DNA from: Pedobacter sp.
GTDB taxonomy: Bacteria > Bacteroidota > Bacteroidia > Sphingobacteriales > Sphingobacteriaceae
Length of the DNA: 64,000 bases
Direction: 5' to 3'
NCBI RefSeq assembly: GCF_031119335.1
Contig: NZ_JAVHXT010000016.1
Coordinates: 50,785 to 114,784, forward strand
Below the pieces are notes generated by a model. The model had not been told where the DNA came from. It saw only the letters and a list, made by a program, of their open reading frames with translations, and did no database searches. Numbering within the stretch: the first letter of the stretch is position 1; the number at the start of each line of letters is the position of its first letter. A program made the position numbers and the translations under genes. Below are positions 40,108-50,620 of this stretch, piece by piece.

Positions 40108-43005
40108 ATGCAAAAGAAACTCTTTTTGTTTTTTGTGCTGATCAGCAGTGCTGTTTTTGCGCAGAAAAAACCACTAGACCACAGTGTTTACGACGCCTGG
40201 CAATCGGTTGGTAGCAAACAACTAACCAATAACGGCGCTTGGGCAAGTTACATTGTTAGTCCGCAAGAAGGCGATGGAAATCTTTATTTTCAAGAAACCC
40301 TAATTCCAACTGGTAGAAAACTAACCGTAGCTAGAGGTACCAATTTGTCTTTCAGCAACGATTCTAAATTTGCCGCACTAGCTGTTAAGCCATTATTTAA
40401 AGATGTTAGACAAGCAAAAATCAAAAAGAAAAAGCCAGATGAAATGACCAAAGACACTTTGGCGATTGTGAATCTGACTACTTTGAATATCACTAAAGTT
40501 CCTCGTGTAAAGTCTTTTTCATTTCCAGATAAAGGTGCTGCAATTATTGCATATAACTTAGAAAAACCATTAGATACTTCAAAAAAAGCAAGACCATCAT
40601 CGGCTGCGCCAGAAAAAAACGATGGAGATTTTATAGCAGATGAACCTGCAGCCGGCGGCGCTGCAAGTAAAGAAGGTAGTGATCTTATAGTTAAAAACCT
40701 GACTACTGGTGTAGAAAAAACCTACAAATATGTAACTGATTATGCTTTTAGCAAAAATGGCAAACTTTTAGTATTTGCAGCATCTGGTTCTAAAAAAGAC
40801 GCTACAGCTAAACATGGTGTTTTCTTGTTAGACACTGAAAAATGGACCTTGAAAACACTTGTAAAAGACAAAGGCACTTTTAAAGGTTTTACATTTGATG
40901 AAGATAGTGAACACCTAGCATTTTTAGGCGAAACTGATCCAGAGAAAAAAGAAATTAAAGATTATAACGTTTATTTCAACTCGTTAAGCTTAGACACCGC
41001 ACAGGTTTTAGTTGATAACGAAATTGCTGGTTTACCTAGCAAATATGTAGTTAGTGCAGATGGTAGATTAAATTTCAGCAAAGATGGCAGCAAATTGTTC
41101 TTCGGTATTGCTCCTCAAAAACTTCCAAAAGACACCACATTAGTAGAGTTTGAAAATGCTAAGCTAGATATTTGGGGTTATAAGGATGATTATCTGCAAA
41201 CTATTCAATTAAAGAATGCAGATAGGGAATCAAAAAGAAGTTATTTGAGTGTAATTGATATTTACAGCTCTGATCCTAAAGTTATTCCTTTAACAGATGT
41301 AAAATTACAAGATGCATCTTTAATTAACGAAGGCGATTCGCCTTATGTACTCGCATCTACAGATTTCGGCAACCGTGCCGCTACACAGTGGACCGGAAGC
41401 AGCAAGAGAGATTACTATTTGGTAGATGTTAAAAACGGTAGCCGCAAAAAAATCATCGATGGACTAATTGGACAAGCTATGGCTTCGCCCGGTGGCCAAT
41501 ATGTACTTTATTTTAACAACGAAAATGGCAACTGGTATACTTACCAAGTAACTACTGGCAAAGTAACCTTGTTAAACAACAACATGAGCGTAAAATTTGC
41601 AGATGAAGAAAACGATGTACCAGATTACGCAAGAAGCTACGGCTTAGCTGGCTGGACTGAAGATGATAAATCAGTGCTAATCAACGACCGTTATGATGTT
41701 TGGGCATTCTCTCCAGACGGTAAATCTGCTCCTAAAAATGTAACTATCGGTTACGGTCGTTCTAACAATATCACACTACGTGTATCACGAATTGGCGTTG
41801 GTTCAGACCGAGTATTGGGCGGGTTTAGAAATACTGGAGGCAACAGCGACGACCGTTTCTTCAAAAAGAATGAAGTACTTTATTTTGATGCTTTAAATAA
41901 CGTTACAAAAGAGAACGGCATTTTCCGCAAAGCGATTAACGATAATAAACTTCCAGAACAGCTAGCTATGGAAAAAGCTAAATTTTCATCGTTGGTTAAA
42001 GCAAAAGATGCAACCTTATTCATCTACGATAAAGGAAGTTACATTCAATCTCCTGACGTTTATTTGTCGAAGGATTTTAAAACAGCTACCAAATTAAGCA
42101 GTACCAATCCTCAACAGGCTAACTACAATTGGGGTACCAGCGAGTTGGTAAGTTGGACTACGCCAAAAGGTTATAAATCTCAAGGTATTTTGTACAAACC
42201 AGAAGATTTCGATCCAAATAAGAAATACCCGATGATTGTTTATTTCTATGAGAAACTTTCTGATGGACTTTATTCTTATCAAGCGCCTGCCCCTACGCCA
42301 TCGCGTTTAAACATTCCGTTCTTCGTGAGCAATGGTTATTTAGTTTTTGCACCAGATATCAGCTACGAAACTGGTTATCCGGGTAAATCTGCTGAGGAGT
42401 TTATTAATTCTGGTGTAGAGCACTTAAAGAAAAACGCTTGGGTAGACGGCACAAAAATCGGTATCCAGGGACAAAGCTGGGGTGGTTACCAAGTAGCTCA
42501 TTTAATTACAGTAACCAATATGTATGCTGCTGCTTGGGCTGGCGCACCTGTGGTGAACATGACATCTGCTTACGGGGGTATCCGCTGGGAAAGTGGTATG
42601 AACCGTCAGTTCCAATACGAAAAAACACAAAGTAGAATTGGTGCAACTTTATGGGAAAAACCTGAGTTATATATTCAAAACTCTCCGTTGTTCAACTTCC
42701 CTAAAGTAAATACCCCGGTTGTAGTAATGCACAACGATGCTGATGGAGCTGTGCCTTGGTATCAAGGTATTGAGATGTTTACTGGTTTAAAACGTTTGGG
42801 TAAGCCGGTTTGGTTGCTTAATTATAACAATGAAGCGCACAACTTGGTACAACGTCAAAACAGAAAAGATATCCAAATTCGTGAGCAACAGTTCTTCGAT
42901 CACTATTTAAAAGGTGCTAAAGCGCCAGTTTGGATGGTTGGCGGCGTACCAGCAACCGAAAAAGGAAAAACCTGGGGCTTTGAACTAACCGACGAGAAAC
43001 CTTAA
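40108..43005 (+). CDS. Secreted S9-family (prolyl oligopeptidase/DPP-like) serine peptidase
   Basis: The 965-residue protein has a signal peptide of about 19 residues (ending AVFAQ). A long beta-propeller-type region (about 30-660) precedes an alpha/beta-hydrolase domain. The catalytic triad is S790 in GQSWGG, D879 in NDADGAV and H911 in NEAHN. Family members cleave peptides, often after Pro, or release dipeptides in the periplasm. The M14 carboxypeptidase 146 bases downstream on the same strand is a plausible partner in peptide use. Confidence 0.9.
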   Translation: MQKKLFLFFVLISSAVFAQKKPLDHSVYDAWQSVGSKQLTNNGAWASYIVSPQEGDGNLYFQETLIPTGRKLTVARGTNLSFSNDSKFAALAVKPLFKDVRQAKIKKKKPDEMTKDTLAIVNLTTLNITKVPRVKSFSFPDKGAAIIAYNLEKPLDTSKKARPSSAAPEKNDGDFIADEPAAGGAASKEGSDLIVKNLTTGVEKTYKYVTDYAFSKNGKLLVFAASGSKKDATAKHGVFLLDTEKWTLKTLVKDKGTFKGFTFDEDSEHLAFLGETDPEKKEIKDYNVYFNSLSLDTAQVLVDNEIAGLPSKYVVSADGRLNFSKDGSKLFFGIAPQKLPKDTTLVEFENAKLDIWGYKDDYLQTIQLKNADRESKRSYLSVIDIYSSDPKVIPLTDVKLQDASLINEGDSPYVLASTDFGNRAATQWTGSSKRDYYLVDVKNGSRKKIIDGLIGQAMASPGGQYVLYFNNENGNWYTYQVTTGKVTLLNNNMSVKFADEENDVPDYARSYGLAGWTEDDKSVLINDRYDVWAFSPDGKSAPKNVTIGYGRSNNITLRVSRIGVGSDRVLGGFRNTGGNSDDRFFKKNEVLYFDALNNVTKENGIFRKAINDNKLPEQLAMEKAKFSSLVKAKDATLFIYDKGSYIQSPDVYLSKDFKTATKLSSTNPQQANYNWGTSELVSWTTPKGYKSQGILYKPEDFDPNKKYPMIVYFYEKLSDGLYSYQAPAPTPSRLNIPFFVSNGYLVFAPDISYETGYPGKSAEEFINSGVEHLKKNAWVDGTKIGIQGQSWGGYQVAHLITVTNMYAAAWAGAPVVNMTSAYGGIRWESGMNRQFQYEKTQSRIGATLWEKPELYIQNSPLFNFPKVNTPVVVMHNDADGAVPWYQGIEMFTGLKRLGKPVWLLNYNNEAHNLVQRQNRKDIQIREQQFFDHYLKGAKAPVWMVGGVPATEKGKTWGFELTDEKP

Positions 43006-43054
43006 GCAGTTTTCAGCTGGTAGTTTTCAGTTAACAGTTACCAATTATTCAAGT

Positions 43055-43128
43055 CGTCATTGCGAGGAGAGAAACGACGAAGCAATCTATCCAACTAAGA
43101 AAGATTACTTCTTCTTCTAGCAATGGCG
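43055..43128. repeat. REP-like repeat, family B (copy 4, with degenerate inverted partner)
   Basis: CGTCATTGCGAGG...GAAGCAATCT (43055-43088) faces AGATTACTTC...GCAATGGCG (43102-43128), a decayed inverse copy. Together they form an imperfect long hairpin between the S9 and M14 peptidase genes. Confidence 0.55.
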
Positions 43129-43151
43129 ATTTTTTTTAATTTTGATTTCAA

Positions 43152-44312
43152 ATGAACATCCAAACCATTCTAACTAACTACGCTACTTTTGAAGAGAAAA
43201 CGCTCACCAACCGTTTTTTTAAACACGAACACATAATTCCTTTAATTAACCAGCTACCTGTGCAATTTACTGTAACAAAACTCGGCAACTCGGTAAAAGG
43301 CAAAAGCATCAACGCTGTTAAATGGGGAGATGGCAAAACTAAGGTGATGTTATGGAGCCAAATGCACGGCAATGAAGCTACAGGAACAATGGCTTTGTTC
43401 GATCTGTTCAATTTCCTGCAACAAGATCATGACACCGTAAAACTGATGAGGGAAAGCTGCGAATTTCTTTTCATCCCAATGGTAAACCCTGATGGAGCTG
43501 CGATATTCACTCGTAGAAATGCGCAACAGATTGATATCAACAGAGATTTTATCCAAACTGCCACACCAGAAGGTAAAATTTTAAAACAGGCAAGACATGA
43601 TTTCGAACCTCATTTCGGCTTCAATTTGCATGACCAAACCACCTTATGGAGCGTTGACGAAACTTTAAAACCAGCAACGCTTTCTTATTTAGCACCAGCC
43701 TTTGATAAAGCATTATCAGTAAATGAAGTTCGGGAAAATGCAATGTTGGTTATTGCAGATATGTTTCAAGATTTAGATCAAATTTTACCGCATCACATCG
43801 GCTTGTTTGATGATGAATATGAGCCAAGGGCATTTGGCGATAATTTCCAAAAGGCGGGAACATCTACCATTTTAATTGAAGCAGGCGGTTTCTTAAATGA
43901 TCCAGAAAAGCAGCATATCAGAAAATATTACTTCGCTTCTATCCTATCGGGATTAATTTCTATAGCTAGCAAAAGCTACGAAAAACAAACTACAGCGAAC
44001 TACTTTGCCATACCACAAAACAACAAACAGATTTTTCATATCATGATAAATAATCTTGTTTTGGATGGAACTCATGTTAGTGTTGGTATCAATTTCGATG
44101 AATACCCGAACGAAGACGGAATGAACACCTATAAAAGTTACAGCATACAAGACATAGGCGATTTGAGTTTCTGCGACGCATACCACGTTTATGATGCTAA
44201 AAATTGTGAAATAAAAGGTGAAATCGTTTTTAATAAACTAGCCAACTTCAAACTAACTGATAATACACAAACAGTTTTAGCGTTCAAAAACGGAAATCAG
44301 ATCAGCTCTTAA
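43152..44312 (+). CDS. M14-family zinc carboxypeptidase
   Basis: A 386-residue protein without a clear signal peptide, so probably cytoplasmic. The zinc ligands are H72 and E75 in HGNEATG, with a downstream His in FNLHDQ. FIPMVNPDGA, DINRDF and a catalytic Glu candidate in LIEAGGF complete the M14 pattern. The C-terminal 100 residues form an extra domain. M14 enzymes of this group trim C-terminal residues or peptidoglycan stem peptides; which one applies here is not clear. It follows the S9 peptidase gene. Confidence 0.85.
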   Translation: MNIQTILTNYATFEEKTLTNRFFKHEHIIPLINQLPVQFTVTKLGNSVKGKSINAVKWGDGKTKVMLWSQMHGNEATGTMALFDLFNFLQQDHDTVKLMRESCEFLFIPMVNPDGAAIFTRRNAQQIDINRDFIQTATPEGKILKQARHDFEPHFGFNLHDQTTLWSVDETLKPATLSYLAPAFDKALSVNEVRENAMLVIADMFQDLDQILPHHIGLFDDEYEPRAFGDNFQKAGTSTILIEAGGFLNDPEKQHIRKYYFASILSGLISIASKSYEKQTTANYFAIPQNNKQIFHIMINNLVLDGTHVSVGINFDEYPNEDGMNTYKSYSIQDIGDLSFCDAYHVYDAKNCEIKGEIVFNKLANFKLTDNTQTVLAFKNGNQISS

Positions 44313-44323
44313 TATATTTTTTT

Positions 44324-44391
44324 GCCACAGATGCACAGATATTATTTCATACACATTCCACTCAAAAATTAAAATCTGAGTATCTGTGGCT
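44324..44391. repeat. Family A inverted pair
   Basis: GCCACAGATGCACAGAT (44324-44340) faces ATCTGAGTATCTGTGGCT (44374-44391), an inverse copy with two changes, between the M14 and nucleoside-recognition genes. Confidence 0.6.
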
Positions 44392-44472
44392 AGTTGGTAA
44401 ATTTAATGCAACTATTTGTGGTAAAATACCGCAAAAACACTAAATTCAACGCATAAAACTAAACAAACACAA

Positions 44473-45750
44473 ATGGCATTAAGTAGAATTTGGTCGGCAT
44501 TTATTATTGTAGCTATTTTGGTAGCCTCTATAAAATGCTTCTTCTTTGGTCAAACAGAGATATTTAGCTGGATGGTAATTGGCAAAGCCGACGACCCAAC
44601 CAACCTTACAAAAGTTGATGGCGTGATACAAACCAGCTTAAACGCGGTACAAATCTGCATTGGTTTAATTGGTGTAATGGCCTTATTTATGGGCTTTATG
44701 AGTATTGCAGAAAAAGCTGGAGGTATTCGCTTGCTGTCTCGTGTTATCGGGCCATTCTTCTCTAAAATTTTCCCTGAAGTTCCTAAAGGTCATCCTGCTA
44801 CTGGTCACATGGTGATGAATTTTTCTGCCAATCTGTTAGGTCTAGACAACGCAGCTACTCCTTTTGGCATCAAAGCGATGGAAAGTTTGCAAGAACTCAA
44901 CCCAAACAAAGCGGTAGCATCGAATGCGCAGATCATGTTTTTGTGTTTGCATGCTTCGGGGCTAACATTAATTCCAGTGAGTATTATTGCCATTAGAGCG
45001 ACTTTGAAATCGGCAAACCCTACCGAAATTTTCATTCCTTGTATGATTGCGACCTTTGTAGCCACTATGGCCGCAATGATTATCGTTTCCATCAAACAAA
45101 AAATTAATCTTTTCCAACCTGTAATTATTGCTTGGGTGGGTAGCATTTCGGCAGTAATAGCCTTAATGGTGTTGTATGTGGTAAACTTAAATACCGCTGG
45201 CCTACAATCTTTCTCTGGCTTGTTAAGCAATGGCTTGATGTTATTGATCTTTGTGTCTATCGTACTAGGCGGATTATATAAACGCATTGATATTTTTGAC
45301 GCTTTTGTAGAAGGTGCTAAAGGCGGATTTGATACTGCAATTAGGATTATACCCTATCTAGTAGGAATGCTGATTGCCATTAGCCTACTAAGAACTAGTG
45401 GCACTTTTGAAATTGTAATTGACGGTTTTAAGAATGTTTTTGCTGTCTTAGGTGCTGATACAAGATTTATCGATGGAATCCCTACTGCACTAATTAAGCC
45501 TTTAAGTGGCAGTGGTGCTAGAGGGATGATGATTGATACGATGACTACTCACGGAGCAGATTCGTTTGCAGGTCGTTTAGCTGCTATTTTACAAGGCTCT
45601 TCTGATACTACGTTCTACGTTATTGCAGTTTATTTTGGCGCTGTAAATGTTAAAAATAGCAGGTACACGGTTTGGTCTATGTTATTAGCAGATTTTGTTG
45701 GTATTTGTACCGCAATTGGTTTGTGTTATCTATTTTTTGGTAATGCTTAA
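44473..45750 (+). CDS. Nucleoside-recognition (Gate) domain membrane protein, SpmA-SpmB fusion type
   Basis: A 425-residue polytopic membrane protein with two Gate-type halves. The first has ICIGLIGVMALFMGFMSIAE and HMVMNFSANLLGLDNAATPFG, the SpmA-like signature. The second has GAKGGFDTAIRIIPYLVGMLIA and GSGARGMMIDTM followed by GSSDTTFYVIAVYFGAV, the SpmB-like signature. In spore formers the two are separate spore-maturation genes; Bacteroidota carry the fused form, whose transport substrate is unknown. It ends in a terminator shared with the convergent susD. Confidence 0.85.
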   Translation: MALSRIWSAFIIVAILVASIKCFFFGQTEIFSWMVIGKADDPTNLTKVDGVIQTSLNAVQICIGLIGVMALFMGFMSIAEKAGGIRLLSRVIGPFFSKIFPEVPKGHPATGHMVMNFSANLLGLDNAATPFGIKAMESLQELNPNKAVASNAQIMFLCLHASGLTLIPVSIIAIRATLKSANPTEIFIPCMIATFVATMAAMIIVSIKQKINLFQPVIIAWVGSISAVIALMVLYVVNLNTAGLQSFSGLLSNGLMLLIFVSIVLGGLYKRIDIFDAFVEGAKGGFDTAIRIIPYLVGMLIAISLLRTSGTFEIVIDGFKNVFAVLGADTRFIDGIPTALIKPLSGSGARGMMIDTMTTHGADSFAGRLAAILQGSSDTTFYVIAVYFGAVNVKNSRYTVWSMLLADFVGICTAIGLCYLFFGNA

Positions 45751-45767
45751 TCACTAAATATTTTAAA

Positions 45768-45804
45768 CAAAAAACGTCCCGAAAATTTTTCGGGACGTTT
45801 TTTG
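45768..45804. terminator. Bidirectional intrinsic terminator
   Basis: A nearly perfect palindrome with 18-bp arms: AAAAAACGTCCCGAAAA pairs with TTTTCGGGACGTTTTTT. It lies between the convergent stops at 45750 and 45820 and has A/T tracts suited to both directions. Confidence 0.9.
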
Positions 45805-45819
45805 TGATATTATGTATTA

Positions 45820-47277
45820 TTAGTACCCTGGATTTTGTTGTGCCCTAATTGGTGGGTTAGCATTTAGTTCTGCATCGCCGATTGGCAAAATTGTTTTATA
45901 AAACGTTCTATTAATAGTTTTTGTTCTGTGCGGAACGCTAAGAGCACCCACTTCGTCATTAAACTCTATAGTTTGATTTGTTCTCATCATATCGAAAAAA
46001 CGATGTCCTTCTCCATAAAGCTCTTTGCTACGCTCTTGTAAGATCATATCCAAGTTAATTGTACCAGCTGTTGCGGGGGCTAAATTAGGCGCTCTTTTGC
46101 GAATTGCATTTAAATAACCAACCGCTTTTGCTGGATCTGAAATTAATGCTGCCTCAGCTGCAATAAGATACACCTCAGACAATCTAATTACCTTAATATT
46201 AACAGCAGTACTATTACCAGCCTTTCCATCTCCGGCAAGGGCTGTGTTGCCACTGTATTTGTAAAGCGCACCCATACGTGTGGTACTAATTTCATCGGCA
46301 GCCATAACACCCTTTCTAACATCCGCAGCATCTTGATTTAGTCTAGCAATAAAGTAGTCGCTAGCTACGAAAAAACCTAATGCCGCCGTTACACCATGAC
46401 TTCTTCTACGATGATATATACCCAAAGAAGAATTACCAAGGTCATTTTCTAATGGAACCATTGCTAGTTCAAAGATAGACTCGGAGCCGTATTGAGTGGT
46501 CCAAGAGCTTACCCAATTTGCGTTAGTATATAAAGTGTACATCGAAGGCGCATTAATTACTTCTTCTGCAGCAGTCAATGCCTCTCCGTATGATTTCATA
46601 TACAGATAAACCTTTGCTAGGGTTGCTTTATTAGCGTAATAATTAATGTAGCCATTTATTTTTGTTTTTGGCAATAGTGGAGCTGCATCAGTTAAATCTT
46701 TTACAATTTGAATATAATTTTGCTCTACGGTTGCTCTCAATGGTTGTACATCGGTAGTAAGTTTTGTAAGTACTAAAGGTACGCCAAATGCACTTTTATC
46801 TTGATCATAAACTTTTCCATATAAACGTACCAAATCAAAATACATCATTGCTCTAGCAGTTAAAGCCTGTCCTTTAATTGTATTGAAACCAGTTACACCC
46901 GAGGCTTCTTGCTTTTCTATATTTTCCAGTAAATTGTTCACTTGCAAAATACAATAGTAAATCTGAGACCAGAAACTGGCATAACTGCCTATGTTGGCCG
47001 CATGATTAAAGGTATATAATCCATCCGAACCCCTACCTTGCGAGAACACGGTAAAGTCTCCTCCTTTGGCGTCGCCATATAGCAAGAAATCTCTACCATA
47101 ATAACTGGATGATGTCATTGAACGCATGATACCATTTATAACAACAGCAGCGTCTTTTGGAGTTTTAATTGCCTGATCCGCATCTGCAGAATTGGTAGGC
47201 GTCATATCCAAGAAATCTTTACATGATGATAAACTGATTACCAGTAGACCCATCAAAATTATTTTAATCTTTTTCAT
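45820..47277 (-). CDS. SusD/RagB-family outer-membrane lipoprotein (second pair)
   Basis: A 485-residue surface lipoprotein (LSSC, Cys19) starting MKKIKIILMGLLVISLSSC. The SusD signature GQALTARAMMYFDLVRLYG is present, with RLSEVYLIAAEAALIS in the helical core and ILQERSKELYGEGHRFFDMMR before the end. It ends AQQNPGY, as usual for SusD. It lies 19 nt after the second susC on the same strand. There is no glycoside hydrolase or peptidase in the operon, so the ligand cannot be predicted. Confidence 0.92.
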   Translation of the reverse strand: MKKIKIILMGLLVISLSSCKDFLDMTPTNSADADQAIKTPKDAAVVINGIMRSMTSSSYYGRDFLLYGDAKGGDFTVFSQGRGSDGLYTFNHAANIGSYASFWSQIYYCILQVNNLLENIEKQEASGVTGFNTIKGQALTARAMMYFDLVRLYGKVYDQDKSAFGVPLVLTKLTTDVQPLRATVEQNYIQIVKDLTDAAPLLPKTKINGYINYYANKATLAKVYLYMKSYGEALTAAEEVINAPSMYTLYTNANWVSSWTTQYGSESIFELAMVPLENDLGNSSLGIYHRRRSHGVTAALGFFVASDYFIARLNQDAADVRKGVMAADEISTTRMGALYKYSGNTALAGDGKAGNSTAVNIKVIRLSEVYLIAAEAALISDPAKAVGYLNAIRKRAPNLAPATAGTINLDMILQERSKELYGEGHRFFDMMRTNQTIEFNDEVGALSVPHRTKTINRTFYKTILPIGDAELNANPPIRAQQNPGY

Positions 47278-47296
47278 TTCGTTATACTAGCAATCA

Positions 47297-50200
47297 TTAA
47301 AAACCAAATTCTAAACCAAAAGTGTATGTTTTACCGAAAGGTGTTTCCCAGCCTCTAGTACTCCAATTATTAACTTCTGGATCTGCCTCTTTATATTTAG
47401 AAAACGTCAACAAGTTTGTTCCGTTAAAGTAAATCCTTGCGCTAGAGGCACCGACTTTAGAAACTAAATTAGCTGGCAGACGATAAGCCAACAGAATATT
47501 CTTAAGTCTTAAGAAAGATGCATCATGTAGCTGTCTTGTACTAAATTGCATTGGATCTGTTAAGTCAGCTCCACTTAATAGCGGCAAGGTACCAGAAGTA
47601 TTTTGTGGAGTCCACATATTATCGTAGTAGCTTTTTGCTCTAACTCTCTCCCAATAGTAGCCATCATCTGCTACATCTTTGTAAGCGCCGTCATAAATAT
47701 TACCGCCTATTTTGTAATTAAACACTAAACCTAGGCTTACTCCTTTGTATTCTACGGTAGTGTTAATTCCACCAAAAACGTCAGGAATACCATCACCTAT
47801 TATTTTTCTATTAGCATTAGCAAAAGCGTAAGTAGCACCTCGGCCATTATAAATGAAATCTCCTGTAGTTGGAGTGGCTCCATTTACATACCAAACATTC
47901 CGACCATTGTCTGGATGCACACCTGCCCACTCTATACCATAAAAGCTAAGTGTAGAAGCTCCTTCCCTATAAATAAATAAAGCTCTATTATCTCCACCCG
48001 TAGGATCATTTCTTAAAAATTCATTTCCTGTTGTAGCTCCCTCAGGTCTATATAACTCGGTTACTTTTGAAGATAAAAATGATGCATTTACTCCGGCAGA
48101 CCATTTAAAATCTTTTTTATTCAATATGTCTGCATTCAAATCTATTTCAATACCCTTATTATTGATAGAACCTATATTTTTTAGTACGGAAGATGTCCCT
48201 GTAACTCTTGATACGTCTACATCTAACAATAAGTCTCTAGTGTCTCTATTAAAATATTCTATTGTACCTGTGATACGTTTAAATAACCCAAATTCTAAAG
48301 CAATATTGGTAGCATAGTTTTTTTCCCATTTCAACTCCTTATCAGGAATTGAATTTAAAGTACCACCTGCCTGTGTGTTATATTTCGCACTATATGTTAA
48401 TAGGGCTCTCCAACCGTAATTGGCAGATGGGAATGTTCCATTTGTTCCATAAGAAGCTCTCAATCTCAAATTATCTACAAACGAAGCACTTTTCATAAAG
48501 TTTTCACTACTTAACAGCCACGAACCACCTACTGAGAAAAAATTGCTCCATCTAGTATCTGGGTGTAACCTAGAGGAACCGTCTCTTCTGTAAGAACTTG
48601 ATAAAAAATATTTTTGTTTATAGTTATATTCTAACCTTGCAAGACCTGATACTAATGAGTTACCCCATTCGTAAGAACTTGCACTTTGAATACCTGCAGT
48701 AGCTACTGTTTGTAGCGAACTTGTGGGCAAGTCAGTACCTGTAGCTCTTTGAAAATCGGTAACGTTTTTCTCAGTTTCGAAACCAGCTAAAAAGCTTAGT
48801 CCATTATCACCAAATGTTTTGTTATAATTTAGAGTCGTAGAAGAAACTACCTTGTTTTCGTTTGTAGTCATATCATTTACAGAACCATTTGTCCCAGCTC
48901 CATTATAGTGAGCTGCACTATAATAAATATGATCAGTAATTTGAGAATTATCGTAAGAGAAAATTGACTTTACGTTTAACTCTGGCAAAATGTTTAACTG
49001 CAAATAAGGACTAGCACTAATTCTTTTAGTTACAGAATTATTATTCCATTCGTTATCATAAAAAATATTGTTTTGTGCAAAACTATTATATCTAGGGGTA
49101 TATGGTTGACCTGTTTTATAATCTGTTGGCCAATAGAAACCCCAGAATAAGTTTCTAGTTTGCATAAAATAGTTAGAATTTGTATTTCTTGTATCATTAA
49201 AACCCACCTGTGTAGACCTAGCGATATTCACATTAGCTCCAAATTCAAAAATCTTACCTACTTTTTGAGATAAGTTAATTCTTCCTGTGATACGGTCAAA
49301 CTCGTTAATTCGAATTCTACTTTGGTCTTTGGTATATGATAGCGAAGTATAATACTTAGTATTTTCATCGCCACCACTTACTGCTAAATCATTAGTTTGA
49401 TACTGCGCTGTCCTAAACAAAGCATTATCCCAATCATAAAACTTACCATCTCTGTTTTCTACACCATCAGTTTTACCTTTAATGATCACATTTTCTTGCA
49501 TGCTGGTTCCTTGCGTTGAAAATTCGTAGCCGTGTATTCCAAAACCATATGATGTTGTTGGAAGACCATAAGATGATCCGGGCGTCCAGTTTCTAGAATT
49601 AAGTCGCATCAATGTCTGCTCGTTAGCTTGCTGTGGTGTTCTACCTGCGGCAATACGAGAATCATAAAGTATGCTATATAACATATTGATCTGTTCCTGC
49701 GTACTAGCAGTTTCATAATTATCAGTTGCCCACGTAGGCGTTAAACCTAAAGAGGTTCTAAATTCTACCTTCGGCTTGCCAGATTTTCCTTTCTTTGTAG
49801 TAACAATTACAACACCATTTGCAGCACGAGATCCGTATAAGGAGGCAGCTGCAGCATCTTTTAGAATAGTGATACTTTCAATATCGGCTGGATTGATCGT
49901 GTTCATTACGTTGTTAGTGGCCATTGTATAGTCACTCATCTGACCCGAATTCCCTGAAATAACTGGAACTCCATCTATAACATACAATGGCTCATTTGAA
50001 GCGTTAATAGATCCGATACCTCTAATACGAATGCTTGGTGTAGAACCAGCTTGCCCAGAAGTCTGAGTTACTTGAACGCCAGCTGCCCTACCTACTAAAC
50101 TGTTCTGAAATGAAGTATTAGGCATTTCTTTAATTTTCTCTGCACTTACTACTGATGCCGAACCAGTAAAGGTACTTCTCTTAGCGGTACCATAAGCTAC

Positions 50201-50524
50201 CACCATTACTTCGTCAAGTACTTGGTCACTTGCAGAAAGCCCCACATTAATGGTTGACTGCGTGCCTACAGCCATTTCTTTTGTTTCGTATCCGATATAG
50301 CTGAAAACTAATATCGAATTATTAGTCGGGACTGTGATGGTAAACGTTCCATCGTTGTTGGTTGCTACAGTGTTGCCAGTTTGTCCCTTAACCGACACAC
50401 TTACTCCAGGAATCCCTTGTCCATCGGCAGCATCAGTTACCTTACCCTTAACTGCTTTTTGAGCATAGGTAACCATGGCTAACAGCAAGAACCCTAACAA
50501 GGTTAGTGTAAATTTTCTGTTCAT
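47297..50524 (-). CDS. SusC/RagA TonB-linked outer-membrane transporter (second pair, no STN)
   Basis: The 1075-residue protein has a signal peptide of about 21 residues (ending VTYAQ). It goes straight into the carboxypeptidase-regulatory-like domain (KGKVTDAADGQGIPGVSVSV, residues about 25-105) without an STN domain. The plug shows RIRGIGSINASNEPLYVIDG and AAAASLYGSRAANGVVIVTT, then a long barrel ending in TFGLEFGF. Without STN, and with no sigma/FecR nearby, it should not use the trans-envelope FecR signalling of the first pair. Its promoter is not obvious in the 96 bases before the divergently uninvolved thioesterase gene. Confidence 0.93.
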   Translation of the reverse strand: MNRKFTLTLLGFLLLAMVTYAQKAVKGKVTDAADGQGIPGVSVSVKGQTGNTVATNNDGTFTITVPTNNSILVFSYIGYETKEMAVGTQSTINVGLSASDQVLDEVMVVAYGTAKRSTFTGSASVVSAEKIKEMPNTSFQNSLVGRAAGVQVTQTSGQAGSTPSIRIRGIGSINASNEPLYVIDGVPVISGNSGQMSDYTMATNNVMNTINPADIESITILKDAAAASLYGSRAANGVVIVTTKKGKSGKPKVEFRTSLGLTPTWATDNYETASTQEQINMLYSILYDSRIAAGRTPQQANEQTLMRLNSRNWTPGSSYGLPTTSYGFGIHGYEFSTQGTSMQENVIIKGKTDGVENRDGKFYDWDNALFRTAQYQTNDLAVSGGDENTKYYTSLSYTKDQSRIRINEFDRITGRINLSQKVGKIFEFGANVNIARSTQVGFNDTRNTNSNYFMQTRNLFWGFYWPTDYKTGQPYTPRYNSFAQNNIFYDNEWNNNSVTKRISASPYLQLNILPELNVKSIFSYDNSQITDHIYYSAAHYNGAGTNGSVNDMTTNENKVVSSTTLNYNKTFGDNGLSFLAGFETEKNVTDFQRATGTDLPTSSLQTVATAGIQSASSYEWGNSLVSGLARLEYNYKQKYFLSSSYRRDGSSRLHPDTRWSNFFSVGGSWLLSSENFMKSASFVDNLRLRASYGTNGTFPSANYGWRALLTYSAKYNTQAGGTLNSIPDKELKWEKNYATNIALEFGLFKRITGTIEYFNRDTRDLLLDVDVSRVTGTSSVLKNIGSINNKGIEIDLNADILNKKDFKWSAGVNASFLSSKVTELYRPEGATTGNEFLRNDPTGGDNRALFIYREGASTLSFYGIEWAGVHPDNGRNVWYVNGATPTTGDFIYNGRGATYAFANANRKIIGDGIPDVFGGINTTVEYKGVSLGLVFNYKIGGNIYDGAYKDVADDGYYWERVRAKSYYDNMWTPQNTSGTLPLLSGADLTDPMQFSTRQLHDASFLRLKNILLAYRLPANLVSKVGASSARIYFNGTNLLTFSKYKEADPEVNNWSTRGWETPFGKTYTFGLEFGF

Positions 50525-50620
50525 AGTTTGTTAATTGTTAGTTGATTGTATAATTGAATATACGCACAATTACGCAAACTACATCATAAACCAATATTTT
50601 TTGTTGAAAATTGTTAAATA

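Noticed and set aside
44805..45287. Minus-strand open frame opposite the nucleoside-recognition gene
   Set aside because: Shadow of a polytopic membrane protein gene; hydrophobic antisense frames are common there.
47297..50620. A second antisense RNA opposite the other susC leader
   Set aside because: The 96 bases before that susC hold no hairpin with a T tract on the plus strand.
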